A DNA stretch of 64,000 nt from JAIBJN01 sp963825255 (GCA_963825255.1 CAWGSF010000007.1:1-64000); one strand, 5' to 3'; positions 1 to 9,693 are shown, counted from the first letter of the stretch. Numbers and translations: made by a program. Notes: generated by a model from the sequence alone, not told the origin.

Positions 1-319
1 GGCGGACGAAGTCGGCCGCGGCGACTTCGTCGGAGCTCGTGGTGCTCCGGTGCGTAGCCGATGCGCGCCCGCACGTCGATCCCGGAAGACGCCGGATCCT
101 CGCCGAGGACGGCCAGCGCCCCCTCGTCCCGCGAGCGGAGCCCGAGCACGAGCGAGAGGAAGGTCGTCTTCCCCGCCCCGTTGGAGCCGAGCAGCCCCGT
201 GATGCCGGGACCGATGTCGGCATCCAGACCGTCCAGGGCGACGGCGCGCCCGTAGCGCTTCACGACGCCGCGCGCCGAGACGACGCTGGGCAGGGGCGGG
301 TGCAGGTCCCGGTCGTCAT
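1..319 (-). CDS. ABC transporter ATP-binding protein (partial, runs off the window)
   Basis: The minus strand encodes the N-terminal half of an ABC ATPase: a conserved start region (VVKRYGRAVALDGLDADI), then a Walker A with the variant GSNGAGKTT in place of the usual GPNGAGKTT. It continues through the region before the Q-loop (IGYAPEHHEL). The frame breaks near base 32; the residues beyond (DEVAAADFVR) continue in another frame. No ATG/GTG/TTG lies in the main frame, but an ATG at 319 is one base out of phase, so a further indel probably follows the start. The architecture matches ATPases of ABC-2 type exporters. The substrate cannot be told, because the rest of the gene and its permease lie outside the window. 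Confidence 0.75.
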
Positions 320-1506
320 CGTTCCTGGACTCGACCCTAGCGGCCGAGCGTCGGACAGCCTGCGCTCGAGCAGGCGGCGCTCCGGCTCGTCGCGGACGAG
401 GGCGAGCGCGCGGAGGTAGGCGTCGCGGGCCTCGTCGGCGCGCCCGAGGCGGCGCAGGAGCTCGCCGCGGGTGGCGTGCAGGTAGCGGTAGCCCTCGAGG
501 TCGAGCCGGTCGACGATCTCGAGGCCGGCCGCGGGGCCGTCGGCCTCGGCGACCGCGACGGCCCGGTTCAGCTCGACGACCGGCGACCCGGTCACGCGGG
601 CGAGCTCGCCGTAGAGGGCGGCGATCTGGCGCCAGTCCCGCGGCTCGTCGGCGTGAAGGGACGCGATCGCCGCCTGGAGGACGTAGGGGCCGCGTCCCTG
701 GAGGGCGAGGGCCCGGTCGAGGGCCGCGCGCCCCTCGGCGATCTGCTCCAGGTCCCAGCGCGAGCTGTCCTGGTCCTCGAGCAGGACGAGGTCGCCGCCT
801 TCGAACCGCGCCCCGCGGCGGGCGTCGAGCAGCAGCATGAGCGCCAGCAGGCCCTGCGCCTCGGGCTCGTCGGGCATCGCTCCGCGAGCGCCCGCCCGAG
901 CCGGAGCGCCTCCGCGGTCAGCTCGCCGCGCCCGGCGTAGCCCTCGTTGAAGATCAGGTAGACGACCGCGAGGACGGCGGCGAGGCGATCCGGGAGCAGG
1001 TGGTCGGGCGGCACCCGGAACGGGATCCCCGCGTCCCTGATCTTGCGCTTCGCCCGCACGAGCCGCTGGGCCATGGTCGCCTCCGGCACGAGGAAGGCAT
1101 CGGCGATCTCCTCCGTCGCCAGCCCGCCCAGCGTCCGGAGCGTGAGGGCGACCTGCGCTTCGAGGTCGAGCGCCGGATGGCAGCACGTGAACAGCGAGCC
1201 GAGCCGCTCGTCGGGAAAGGGCGTCTCGTCCACCTCGTCGTCCACGGCCCCCGGCACCTCGAGTAGGCGGGTCTTCGCGGCGAGCGTCGCGTCGCGGCGG
1301 ATGCGGTCGATCGCCCGGTTCCGCCCCGTGGTCACGAGCCAGGCGCCGGGGTTGACCGGCACGCCGTCGCGGGGCCAGCGCTCGGCAGCGATCGCGAAGG
1401 CCTCCTGAGTGGCTTCCTCGGCGAGGTCGAAGTCGCCGAGGAAGCCGATGAGAGCCGCGAGGACACGGCCCCACTGGTCGCGGAAGGCCTGCTCGAGAAT
1501 CGTCAG
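260..1506 (-). CDS. ECF42-type RNA polymerase sigma factor with C-terminal TPR-like extension
   Basis: An ECF sigma factor: region 2 (LEQAFRDQWGRVLAALIGF, EEATQEAFAIAAERW), linker (RNRAIDRIRRD), region 4 (LRTLGGLATEEIADAFLV). A long helical extension follows (YLIFNEGYAGRGELTAEA ... VELNRAVAVAEADGP), typical of the ECF42/DUF6596 class. One frameshift near 885 separates the halves. The start is uncertain: the frame is closed upstream, and AGGAG at about 1512-1516 precedes a CTG at 1506. The frame stays open to 260, so the true stop may be nearer 335 if another indel is present. It lies downstream of a DGPF/YCII gene on the same strand, the arrangement known for ECF42. No anti-sigma factor is adjacent; the extension is thought to take that role. 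Confidence 0.88.
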
Positions 1507-1666
1507 TGCTCCTGCAGGTGATGCTGCCCGATTTCTCGGTCATGAGCACCAAGCCAGAGGCCGCGCTCGGCCGCGGCCAAGGTGGGAAACCGTGGCAAGG
1601 GCGAGCGTGGACTGTGGCGCGGCGTGATCGAGGGCGAGAAGCGGGCGTGCATTGCCTGAAGGGGCA

Positions 1667-2011
1667 CTAGCGCTCCATGAGCGGGCGCACCTCGATCGCC
1701 CCGCCGTAGCGGGCGGCCGGGATGCGGGACGCGAGCTCCATGGCGGCGTCGAGGTCGCCGGCCTCGAAGAACAGGTAGCCGCCGACCGCCTCCTTCAGCT
1801 CGACGAAGGGCCCGTCGGTGACGAGCGTCTTCCCGTCCTCGACCCGCACCGTCGCCGCCGCCTCGGGCGGCTGCATCCATTGCCCGGGGGTGACGCCGGG
1901 CGTCTCATTGATCGCCTGGTAGTCGGCGTAGACGGCCTGCTGCTCCTGCTCTGGCAGCGAGGCCTGGGTCTCGAGGGCGACGCCCTGATGGATCAACAGC
2001 ATGTACTTCAT
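1667..2011 (-). CDS. YCII/DGPF-domain protein, ECF42 partner
   Basis: A 114-residue alpha/beta barrel-like protein starting MKYMLLIHQGVALE and carrying the signature VTDGPFVELKEAVGGY (DGPF motif). The start at 2011 was chosen over an ATG at 2038 because GGAGG lies just upstream of it. DGPF proteins are a dimeric YCII-related family commonly encoded beside ECF42 sigma factors; their biochemical role is unsettled. Here the gene is 160 bases upstream of the sigma factor on the same strand, so the two are probably co-transcribed and functionally linked. The gene is intact. Confidence 0.92.
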   Translation of the reverse strand: MKYMLLIHQGVALETQASLPEQEQQAVYADYQAINETPGVTPGQWMQPPEAAATVRVEDGKTLVTDGPFVELKEAVGGYLFFEAGDLDAAMELASRIPAARYGGAIEVRPLMER

Positions 2012-2142
2012 CGTGTCCTCCTTCGTCGGGATGATCACCTAGAAGACGAACGCGGGGCGCCGGAATCGACAGCCGAACCGCGGTCGCGTCGGAGGCGAAT
2101 GGAGCGTGACCCGTCACTCGCGTACGAAAGGAGCAAATCCCG

Positions 2143-2532
2143 ATGCGCTTCATCCCCACGCAGTTCCACGCGCCGCTCGACTACATCGTCGGCGCGGTGC
2201 TGATCGCGGCGCCGTGGATCTTCCAGTTCTCCGACGACACCGCGGCGACGACCGTCTCGATCGTGCTCGGCATCGGCCTGATCGCCTACAGCCTGTTCAC
2301 GAACTACGAGCTCGGCGTCTGGAAGGTCGCGCCGATGGCCGTCCACAACCTGATCGACATCGTCGCCGGCGCGCTGCTCGCGGCGTCGCCGTGGCTCTTC
2401 GGGTTCGCCGACGAGGGCGCGAACTTCTGGCTGCCGTTCGTCGTTATCGGCGTCGCGGCGATCGTGCTCGGCCTGACGACCAAGCAGCAGGGCGGATACA
2501 GCTACGGCACGAGGCGTCCGGCCGCCGGGTAG
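2143..2532 (+). CDS. SPW-repeat membrane protein
   Basis: 129 residues with four hydrophobic segments and two copies of the SPW-type repeat: GAVLIAAPWIFQF near residue 17 and GALLAASPWLFGF near residue 75. The alternation of short helices and the APW/SPW signatures identify the SPW family, small integral membrane proteins of unknown function. The start has AAAGGAG upstream. It stands alone between the divergent YCII gene and the convergent ftsH, with a strong hairpin directly after the stop. Confidence 0.9.
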   Translation: MRFIPTQFHAPLDYIVGAVLIAAPWIFQFSDDTAATTVSIVLGIGLIAYSLFTNYELGVWKVAPMAVHNLIDIVAGALLAASPWLFGFADEGANFWLPFVVIGVAAIVLGLTTKQQGGYSYGTRRPAAG

Positions 2533-2543
2533 CCCCGCTGAAC

Positions 2544-2573
2544 GTGCGCGGCGGGCATCTGCCCGCCGCGCAC
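2544..2573. terminator. Bidirectional terminator hairpin
   Basis: A perfect 14-bp stem (GTGCGCGGCGGGCA paired with its complement) with a 2-base nominal loop, between the stop of the SPW gene and the stop of the convergent ftsH. There is no clear U-tract on either side. A shared terminator for convergent genes is the simplest reading. Confidence 0.7.
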
Positions 2574-2592
2574 TCCGCGAAAGCACGCGGCT

Positions 2593-4569
2593 CTACGTCC
2601 CGGAGCGCGCCGCCGCGGCGAGCCCACCGGCCGGGGCCGCATGGGGTGGTCGCGTCACGCCGGCAGCCGCGTAGGCGGCGTCCTCGTCGAGCGTCTCGTG
2701 CTCGAGCAGCGCACGCGGCGAGGCCGTCGAGCTGCACACGGTGCTCCGTGCAGCAGGGCAACCACCTCGTCGTACGCCTCCTCGACGATCTGGCGCACCT
2801 CGAGGTCGATCATCTCCTGGGTGTCGCGGCCGAGACCTCGGAGACGCCCGGCAGCAGCGGCCCCGAGCCGTCGGCGGGCGCACCGCCAGCGGCCCGACCG
2901 CGTCGCTCATCCCCCAGCGCCCGACCATCTGCCGCGCGATTCCCGTCAGCTGGCGGATGTCGGACTCGGCGCCGGTCGTCGTCTCGCCGAACACGACCTC
3001 CTCGGCCGCGCGGCCGCCGAGCGCGACCTTGATCTTCGCGACTAGCTCGTGCCGCGTGTAGTTGAAGCGATCGCTGTCAGGCGCCGAGAAGGTGACGCCG
3101 AGCGCCATGCCGCGCGGGATGATCGAGATCTTGCGCACCGGATCGGCGCCCGGCGTCAGCATGCCGACGATCGCGTGCCCGCCCTCGTGGTACGCCGTCA
3201 GCTCGCGGTCCTCGGCGAGATCATCACCTGCCGCTCGGCGCCGAGGACGATGCGCTCGAGCGCATCGGTGAAATCGGCCTCCACGACCCGCTCGTGGTTC
3301 CGGCGCGCCGCGAGCAGCGCCGCCTCGTTGACGAGGTTTGCGAGATCGGCGCCGACCATCCCCGGCGTCGTCGCGGCCAGGCGGTCGAGATCGACGTCGG
3401 GGCCGAGCGGTACCGACCGGGTGTGGACGGCCAGGATCGGCTTGCGCCCGTTGCCGGTCGGGCGGCTGACGGTGACGCGCCGGTCGAATCGCCCGGGCCG
3501 GAGCAGCGCCTGCATCGAGGACGTCGGGGCGGTTGGTCGCGGCGATCACGATCACGCCGGTCGACGAGTCGAACCCGTCCATCTCGGTCAGGATCTGGTT
3601 CAGGGTCTGCTCGCGCTCGTCGTTGCCGCCGCTGAAGCCGGCGACGCCCGCGCTGCGCGACCGTCCGATCGCGTCGAGCTCGTCGATGAACACGATCGCC
3701 GGGGCCGCCGTTTTCGCCTCCGCGAACAGGTCGCGGACGCGGGCGGCGCCGATGCCGACGATCGCCTCGACGAACTCCGACGCCGCCAGCGAGAAGAACG
3801 GGACGCCCGCCTCGCCGGCGACAGCCCGGGCGAGGAGCGTCTTGCCGGTCCCCGGCGGGCCGCTGAGCAGCACGCCGTGCGGGATCCGGCCGCCGAGCCG
3901 CTCGTACTTGGCCGGCTTGCGGAGGAAGTCGACGACCTCGGCTCAGCTCGTCCTTCGCCTCGTCGATGCCGGCGACGTCGGCGAAGGTGACCGGCGCGTC
4001 CGTCGCCTCGTAGCGCTTCGCACGCGAGCGGCCGAACGCGTCCAGCACGCCCTGCACGCCGCCGGCCCGGCGCAACAGCCAGAAGAGCAGCGCGACGAAG
4101 AGGATCGTCGGGCCGAAGCCGACGAGCAGCGTCTCCCACCAGGGCGCGTTCGTCTTCAGCGGCTCGGCGTTCAGGACGACGTCGTTCGCCTCGAGCAGCG
4201 GGCGGAGAGCGCCGTCGTGTCGGCGAAGGCCGGGATCTCGGTCTGGAAGCGCGTCGTCGGCTTGACCCCGTCGACGCTCTTCGCCGCCTTCGAGCTGCCC
4301 CTGGATCGCCGTGCCCGTCGAGGTGATCGAGACGACGTTGCCGGCGGTGACCTGTTGCAGGAAGAAGGGGCTGTACGGGACGCGGCCGTGCCGGACTCGG
4401 GCCCCATGGTCCGCGTGGCGACGAACACGTTGACAGCGAGCAGCACGAGGAAGAAGACGATCCAGCGGGGCGAGACCCCGAACCTGGGACGCTGGGGCGG
4501 CGTGGGCGACGATCTGCCGGGCGCGGGCGGCGCCGGCTCGGGTGCGCGGCCGTCGGCCTGCTGGGCCAT
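2593..4569 (-). CDS. ftsH: ATP-dependent zinc metalloprotease FtsH (frameshifted)
   Basis: Membrane-anchored AAA+ protease that degrades misfolded and regulatory membrane proteins. Read across frames it has an N-terminal membrane helix (WIVFFLVLLAVNVFVA), a short periplasmic domain (VPYSPFFLQQVTAGNVV) and a second helix (TILFVALLFWLLRR). The AAA module follows: Walker A GPPGTGKT, Walker B IVFIDELDAIG, and SRH with ATNRPDVLD and LRPGRFDRR. The peptidase zinc motif is HEGGH in AYHEGGHAIVG. All key residues are present, but the reading frame breaks at about 4385, 4285, 4205, 3940, 3515, 3230 and at least twice below 2900. The 3940 break looks like one extra C after CTGAGC. Order and length are normal, so sequence errors are more likely than a real pseudogene. 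Confidence 0.92.
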
Positions 4570-4638
4570 GGCCCTAGGCTACTCCGCGCCCGTCTCCGTC
4601 GCCGGCGGGAGTGGGCACTGAGACCGGGCAGGGCTTGG

Positions 4639-4686
4639 AGCGGGAGCGACGGGACTGAACCCGCGACCTCCGGCGTGACAGGCCGG
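4639..4686. repeat. Distal att-like copy of the tRNA-Asp 3' part
   Basis: Bases 4639-4686 match 7585-7633 at every position except one missing C (GGGACTGAAC against GGGACTCGAAC). The copy covers the acceptor 3' strand, T arm, variable region and much of the anticodon arm of the downstream tRNA-Asp, then diverges abruptly after GGCCGG. It lacks the D arm and the 5' acceptor strand, so it cannot be a functional tRNA. Confidence 0.85.
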
Positions 4687-4895
4687 TCATAGCGCTTCAG
4701 GGTTGAGCGGGGATCGGCGGGGATTCCCGCCGTGAGCGGGCCTTTTCGACCCTGCCGTTGCGGGGATTGCCGGGCAGAAGCGGGAGCTTCCGGCGGCCTC
4801 CCGCGGGATCAGCGCGGGATGGATAGTTGCCTACGTGGCAAACGGATCGGACTTGTGCGGGATGCCGTGGACATTGCTCGCGAACGACGGCTCGC

Positions 4896-5313
4896 CTAAA
4901 CCCTCTCGAGGACGACGATTCGGAACACACGGATGGCCTCGAGCTTCTCCCGATTCGGCGAACTCGTCCCGGTCGGCTTTCTACTTCTCGAAGGATGCAG
5001 GATCGCTGCCTTCGCCTTCCGCCACGCGGGCGCGCACCGGAAAGCGATCGGTGTCGATCTCGACTTCGGCGTCAGGATTCGCCACAAGGTTGTGATACAG
5101 GAAACCAGGGTTCTTCGGATCGCCGCCCTTCGAGGCAAACACGGCGACGGAGTCGTCGTTGAGCCGCTGGTAGGCGAGCGGGTTCACCCGCTCGACGCCG
5201 AGTCCTTGCTCCGCGGTGGTGAAGGAGCAAGAGAGTCCGTCCTCGAAGTAGCCGCCGACGCGGCCCGCGTTGGCGCGGAACTCGTCGATGATCGCTTGAT
5301 TCCAGTCACTCAT
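4896..5313 (-). pseudogene. Deazaflavin-dependent nitroreductase-like (DUF385) protein, broken
   Basis: Starts MSDWNQAIIDEFRANAGRVG and continues ERVNPLAYQRL ... VAVFASKGGDPKNPGFLYHN ... VEIDTDRFPVRARV, the signature of the Ddn/DUF385 family that uses F420H2 or related deazaflavins. Between residues 26 and 42 two compensating shifts hide the conserved LLLLHHRGAR stretch. After ASFEK an in-frame TAG appears where a Gln codon is usual, followed by another frame (KADRDEFAES, then EKLEAIRVFRIVVLER) to a stop at 4896. A stop plus several shifts suggests real decay, though sequence error may contribute. It lies inside the tRNA-Asp element, so it is probably cargo. Confidence 0.75.
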
Positions 5314-5394
5314 GTTCTTTGCAACGCCGGGCGGCCGCGACTCCTTCCCCTCGGCAGCGCCGATCCCCCTGTCCTCAAACTACTTTGGCAAGCA

Positions 5395-6136
5395 ACACTC
5401 CCCGAGCGGTCCCGCTACGGGATTGTGCAAGCACTCCGGCAGACGCTAGCCGCGGCGGTGCGTTGGGACTACATGGGCCGCAACTCGGCCAAGCTTGCCG
5501 GCCGCAACCCGGAGCCACCGCCGCGGGTCGTCCGCGTCTACACCCTGGCCGAGTTGGAGCAGTCGCGGCTGAACTCTCGACGAGCCGTGAGCCGTTGCCC
5601 CCGCTTCCGCCGCCACCGGTTTACGGCGTGTGCAGTGGGTGGTCTTGAGCGGCGGGATGTGGACCGAGCCGTCGCCTCCTAAACGTGCACCGCACGGTTT
5701 CTGCCGGTTCGGTGGTCGAGCTAGCAAAGACGAGCGCAAGCCGACGCGGAGTTCACGCTAAGCCGACGGCCCGGCGGCGCTTGACCGGCTCCCGGCTCGG
5801 CTCGATACACCCCGGCTCTTTCCCGCGCCATCCGGGGGCTTGCTCAACCTCGATAACTTCCGCCGCCGGGAGTGGCGGCCGGCTATCGAGGCATCTGGCA
5901 CCTCCACGCCCGCCCGTATCTACGACCTCCGCTCAACGTTTGCCTCGTATGCCCTCGCGGGCGGCATCACCGTCTTTGAGCTTGCACGGCTCATGGGCAC
6001 AAGCGTGCGGATGATCGAGAAGCATTACGGCACGCTCGTGGAGGGTGCGGGGGCCTCAATCGCTCGGCGGCTGGGCGCGATTGAGGCGGTGCAGGAGCGG
6101 AGTGCGGAGAGTGGCGGGAGTCTGGTTTACGAGTAG
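5395..6136 (+). pseudogene. Tyrosine recombinase/integrase remnant
   Basis: The core-binding segment is visible (YGIVQALRQTLAAAVRWDY, NPEPPPRVVRVYTLAELE). The catalytic domain follows in other frames (LERRDVD, NVHRTVSAGSVVELAKT, then LLNLDNFRRREWRPAIE). The last segment is clean: RIYDLRSTFASYALAGG, then LARLMGTSVRMIEKHYGTLV with the presumed nucleophile Tyr in HYG. The box II Arg is present in YDLR; His positions are substituted, as in a known actinobacterial integrase subgroup. The N-terminal arm-binding domain is missing and at least three frame breaks occur between 5560 and 5830. It is the recombinase that would have inserted the element into tRNA-Asp. Confidence 0.8.
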
Positions 6137-6215
6137 CGACGAGACTCTCGCCTGGACGAGCATTCAGGAATGTTCCTTAGCGGCGCTGGCCAGAGCCGGT
6201 GACATGCCTTAGGTG

Positions 6216-7376
6216 TTAGGGAAGCGGAACGGTTCCGCCGCTGGCCAAGCAGTCGGCGAGGTAGAGCGCGGTTCCTGGATCGCCGCTCCAGAGGGTGTAC
6301 CGGGCCGCGGCCCATGTCGGCGCGTGCTCGGACAGATCTGGGGGATCGAGTGCATCGCAAAGGCGCCGTCACGCTCCTCCGGCGAACCGTCATGTGCGCT
6401 CGATCAGCGCCAGGAAGCCATCGCCGTTGCTACGTGCGTGGCAGAGGTTTGCTCCTTTCGATAGCGGGCCGGCTCGCCAGGTGAGCTCGCCGCCCGCGCA
6501 CAGCAAACGCCCATGCTCGGCGTCGTCAGGGGCGAAGCGAGCAAGCGAAGCCACGACACCGGGCGCGCCGTGACACCACTGCACGCGGATCGACCCGTCT
6601 CTCCTGTGTCGCAGGCCCTCCGTCGAAGTGGGTGGCCAGTTGGCGAGCTCGCCCTGTTCGATCGCGTAGCGGGCCGTCGCCAGCGCTGCACGGCGATGAA
6701 GCTCGTCGCGGCATCGCGGGCAAGAGCGAGGATGCATCTCGCGAATACGTGAGCAGGTCCAATGATCTGCTGCACCCTCCCGTAGAGATGCTGTGTCCAA
6801 AGGGCCGTGTCCGGATCCCACTCATCGCGAAGCCAAGCTGCGCTTTCGCGCCAGAGATCGAGCCACCTCGCCTCGCCCGTCAGTTCGTGCATGGTGGCGG
6901 CCGCAATGATTGTTCCCGGGACTGCCCCACGTCACCATTCACGGCGCTCGTCTTCTGCGTTCCCGGCGATAGACTCGGCCAGCCGGTCGGCGTTCTCCTT
7001 CGAAGGGGAGAGCCGATGCAACACGAGGCGAATCCCCGTATCGCCCATCCAGAGACTCCGCTCATGATCGTCGTCGGGAAAGTCGGGCTGGTAACTGCGC
7101 GCTATCGGTACGAGACGTATTCCCGGCGGAGTTCCACCAGCCCTCGATGCTGCAGCGAGTCGAGCGCCTGAACCACGCCCGCGCCGCCAAGGTAGACCGT
7201 GCGAAAGCGGCGCTCTTCGTCACCCTTTTCCTCAATGTCCTGGGGGTGGGTCGGCCAGCCATCGTCGAATGACCCCTCCGCATCGTCGACAATCTCCCGG
7301 ATCGCGGCGCGGAGCCCGATACAGGGTTCCATCTGTCCTCGATTAGCCGTTCATGTGCCTCAGGCGTGAAGAGCAT
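6216..7376 (-). pseudogene. LanC-like (lanthionine synthetase C family) protein remnant
   Basis: Read across frames from MLFTPEAHERLIEDRWNP: RTVYLGGAGVVQALDSLQ, then WMGDTGIRLV-type residues, MHELTGEARWLDLWRESA, LWTQHLYGR. The zinc-site motif WCHGAPGVVASLARFAPDD comes next, followed by a degraded second motif (NLCHARSNGDGFLALIERT). The end is YTLWSGDPGTALYLADCL. LanC proteins coordinate zinc through a Cys in WCHG and a Cys-His pair in a later CHG motif; the first is intact here, while the second keeps Cys-His but not the following Gly. At least five frame breaks make it a pseudogene or a badly read gene. No lanthipeptide precursor or LanB/LanM is nearby, so a stand-alone LanC-like role is as likely as a biosynthetic one. 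Confidence 0.72.
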
Positions 7377-7586
7377 CCTCCGAGACTTTAGAGAGGCAGA
7401 AGAGCCGGGCGTTAGAGCGGCACACGACGCCCGACGGATCGTCCATCCGCCCAACCGGAGACGACCTCGTCGCCTGCGCGAGAGTCCTTACGCCCGGACG
7501 TTTAGGGCACTTGTGGGGCACGCGGCGCACGTGCCCCCCGAGCCCAAGAGAGGCGAAACTCCCTCGTTAGCAGGGCAGACGTGAAG

Positions 7587-7660
<74 letters not shown>

Positions 7661-7760
7661 GGGCGCCGGTCAATACTAGCCGCGCACGGAGCCAATCGAT
7701 GAGTTCGGGGACGCCGCGGCGTCGAAATTCGGAGAGACCGGCGAAGAAGGAGGGAACGAG

Positions 7761-8336
7761 ATGGGGAGGATCGTCGTCACCGAGTTCGTCTCCCTGGACG
7801 GCGTCATGGAGGACCCCGGCGGATCGGAGGGCTCGAAGCATGGAGCCTGGACGTTCCAGTTCTCGCGCGGCGAGGAGGGGGACACGTTCAAGCTGGACGA
7901 GACCATGGGCTCCGAGGCGCTCCTGCTCGGGCGGGTCACCTACGAGGGCTTCGCGGCCGCGTGGCCGTCGCGGGAGGGCGAGTTCGCTGACAAGTTCAAC
8001 ACGATGCCCAAGTACGTCGTGTCCTCGACGCTTCGCGACCCGGAGTGGGCCAACTCGACCGTCCTCGAAGGAGACGTCGTCGAGGCGGTCACGAAGCTGA
8101 AGCGGGAGCAGGACGGAGACATCGTCGTCCACGGGAGCGCCAGCCTCGCGCAGGCCCTGATCGACAACGACCTCGTCGACGAGCTGCGGCTCATGGTCTT
8201 CCCCGTCGTCCTCGGCAGCGGAAAGCGCCTCTTCGGCGACAGCGGCATGAAGCGCCTGCAGCTCGTCGACTCGAAGACGGTCGGGGACGGCGTCATGATC
8301 CTCGTCTACAGGCCGGCGGAGGAGCCGGCGAGCTAG
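7761..8336 (+). CDS. Dihydrofolate reductase family protein (RibD C-terminal domain)
   Basis: 191 residues beginning MGRIVVTEFVSLDGVMEDPG, with the RibD_C/DHFR-like fold markers LLLGRVTYEGFAAAWP, KYVVSSTL, IVVHGSASLAQALIDNDLVDELRLMVFPVVLGSGKRLF. This is the small stand-alone YyaP/YwjB-like class found widely in actinobacteria. It probably reduces an unidentified NAD(P)H-dependent substrate rather than acting as the essential folA product. AAGGAGG lies just upstream of the start. Two small proteins follow closely on the same strand. Confidence 0.9.
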   Translation: MGRIVVTEFVSLDGVMEDPGGSEGSKHGAWTFQFSRGEEGDTFKLDETMGSEALLLGRVTYEGFAAAWPSREGEFADKFNTMPKYVVSSTLRDPEWANSTVLEGDVVEAVTKLKREQDGDIVVHGSASLAQALIDNDLVDELRLMVFPVVLGSGKRLFGDSGMKRLQLVDSKTVGDGVMILVYRPAEEPAS

Positions 8337-8362
8337 GCAAGGCGAGCTGGAAGGAGCGGACA

Positions 8363-8755
8363 ATGCTCGAAGACGCAGAGATCGTCGCGATCGTGCCCGT
8401 CTCGGACATCGCAGCCTCGATCGAGTTCTACGAGGGGGCGCTGGGACTGCGCCTCGAGGAGCGGCGGGACGACCTGCCGACGAACCGGGAGGCGGAGCTC
8501 CGCGGCGGGAACGGCAAGCTCCTCCTCTACGAGAGCGTCGGCGCCGGACAGAGCCGCCACACGGTGGCGGGCTTCCGGGTCGGCGACCTCCACGCCACGG
8601 TGCCGGCCTTGCGCGACCGGGGCGTGACGTTCGAGGAGTACGACCTGCCCGACCTGAAGACCGTGGACGGGATCGCGACGGTCGGAGATGTCCGCGCGGC
8701 CTGGTGCAAGGATCCCGACGGCAACATCCTCGCGATCGAGTCCGTCGGGGCCTGA
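8363..8755 (+). CDS. VOC (glyoxalase/bleomycin-resistance) family protein
   Basis: 130 residues starting MLEDAEIVAIVPVSDIAAS with the betaalphabetabetabeta pattern of a VOC half-unit: IEFYEGALGLRLEE near residue 22 and WCKDPDGNILAIESV at the C-terminus, where the last Glu is a usual metal ligand. AAGGAGC precedes the ATG. Substrate unknown. It sits 26 bases after the dihydrofolate reductase-like gene and 3 bases before the next gene, so the three are likely one transcript. Confidence 0.88.
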   Translation: MLEDAEIVAIVPVSDIAASIEFYEGALGLRLEERRDDLPTNREAELRGGNGKLLLYESVGAGQSRHTVAGFRVGDLHATVPALRDRGVTFEEYDLPDLKTVDGIATVGDVRAAWCKDPDGNILAIESVGA

Positions 8756-8758
8756 TCG

Positions 8759-9025
8759 GTGCGCTACATGGTGATCGAGACGTACACGCAGGGCCCGGCG
8801 CCCGTGTACGTCCGCGCCGCGGAGCGGGGCCGCATGCTCCCGCCCGGGCTCGAGTACGTGGAGAGCTGGATCGACGAGCGGAGCCTCGACCGCTGCTTCC
8901 AGCTCATGGAGACGGACGATCCGAGCCTGTTCGGGGAATGGATCGCGCGCTGGGCCGACCTCGCCGAGTTCGAGGTCGTCCCGGTCGTCGGCTCGGCCGA
9001 GGCCGCCGCCCGGACGCTCGGCTGA
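8759..9025 (+). CDS. DUF3303-like small protein
   Basis: 88 residues from a GTG start: VRYMVIETYTQGPAPVYVRA, then GLEYVESWIDERSLDRCFQLMETDD and ADLAEFEVVPVV. The ferredoxin-like dimeric alpha/beta barrel pattern and the LMETDD stretch match the DUF3303 family. Function unknown. It starts 3 bases after the VOC gene, which indicates translational coupling. Confidence 0.85.
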   Translation: MRYMVIETYTQGPAPVYVRAAERGRMLPPGLEYVESWIDERSLDRCFQLMETDDPSLFGEWIARWADLAEFEVVPVVGSAEAAARTLG

Positions 9026-9027
9026 GC

Positions 9028-9693
9028 TCAGGCCCCGGGGCGTGCGCTCGCCTCGAAGAGGCCCGTCTGGTGGGCGAGCACGACCGCCTGGACGCGGTCG
9101 CGGAGGTGGAGCTTCTGGAGGATGTGGGTGACGTGCGTCTTGACCGTCGTCTCGCTGATGGTGAGCTCGTCCGCGATCTCCGCGTTGGAAAGGCCGCCGG
9201 CGACCAGGCGGAGGATCTCCCGCTCGCGCCCCGTGAGCTCGTCGAGCTCCTTCGGCGGCGTGAGCCGGGGAATGCGGGTGAACTGCTCGATCACGCGCTT
9301 CGTGATCGCCGGAGAGAGAAGCGCGTCTCCGGCTGCGACCGTGCGGATCGCGCGAGCAGCTGCTCCGGTGGGTCGTCCTTGAGGACGAAGCCGCTCGCGC
9401 CGGCCCTGAGCGCCTCGTAGACGTATTCGTCGAGGTCGAAGGTCGTGAGGATCAGGATCGCGCGCGTCGCGCTTCGCCGCGAGGATCCGCCGGGTCGCCT
9501 CGAGCCCGTCGAGGTCGGGCATGCGGATGTCCATCAGGACGACGGCCGGATCGAACCGGGCGGCCTTGTCCACGGCCTCGAGCCCGTTGCTCGCCTCGGC
9601 GACCACCTCGATGTCCTCCTCGTCGGCGAGGAGCATGCGAAAGCCGGCGCGGACCATCGACTGGTCGTCGACGACGAGGACCCGGATCGTCAT
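9028..9693 (-). CDS. NarL/FixJ-family response regulator
   Basis: Receiver domain MTIRVLVVDDQSMVRAGFRM with the acidic pair and phospho-acceptor Asp in PAVVLMDIRMPDLDG. A LuxR-type HTH follows (LDELTGREREILRLVAGG, NAEIADELTISETTVKTH). The stretch between about 9370 and 9460 is in another frame (ILILTTFDLDEYVYEALRAG in the hidden frame); one loss and one gain restore the frame, so total length is normal at 221 residues. It follows its sensor kinase directly on the same strand and must be its partner. No stop separates the two in the main frame. Confidence 0.92.
   Translation of the reverse strand: MTIRVLVVDDQSMVRAGFRMLLADEEDIEVVAEASNGLEAVDKAARFDPAVVLMDIRMPDLDGLEATRRILAAKRDARDPDPHDLRPRRIRLRGAQGRRERLRPQGRPTGAAARAIRTVAAGDALLSPAITKRVIEQFTRIPRLTPPKELDELTGREREILRLVAGGLSNAEIADELTISETTVKTHVTHILQKLHLRDRVQAVVLAHQTGLFEASARPGA

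Noticed and set aside
2593..4569. Programmed frameshifting or real pseudogenisation of ftsH
   Set aside because: At least seven breaks with all catalytic motifs preserved, and similar breaks in many core genes, point to sequence error.
4639..4686. A second tRNA-Asp gene
   Set aside because: Only the 3' part is present; D arm and 5' acceptor strand are missing, and one base of the T loop region is lost.
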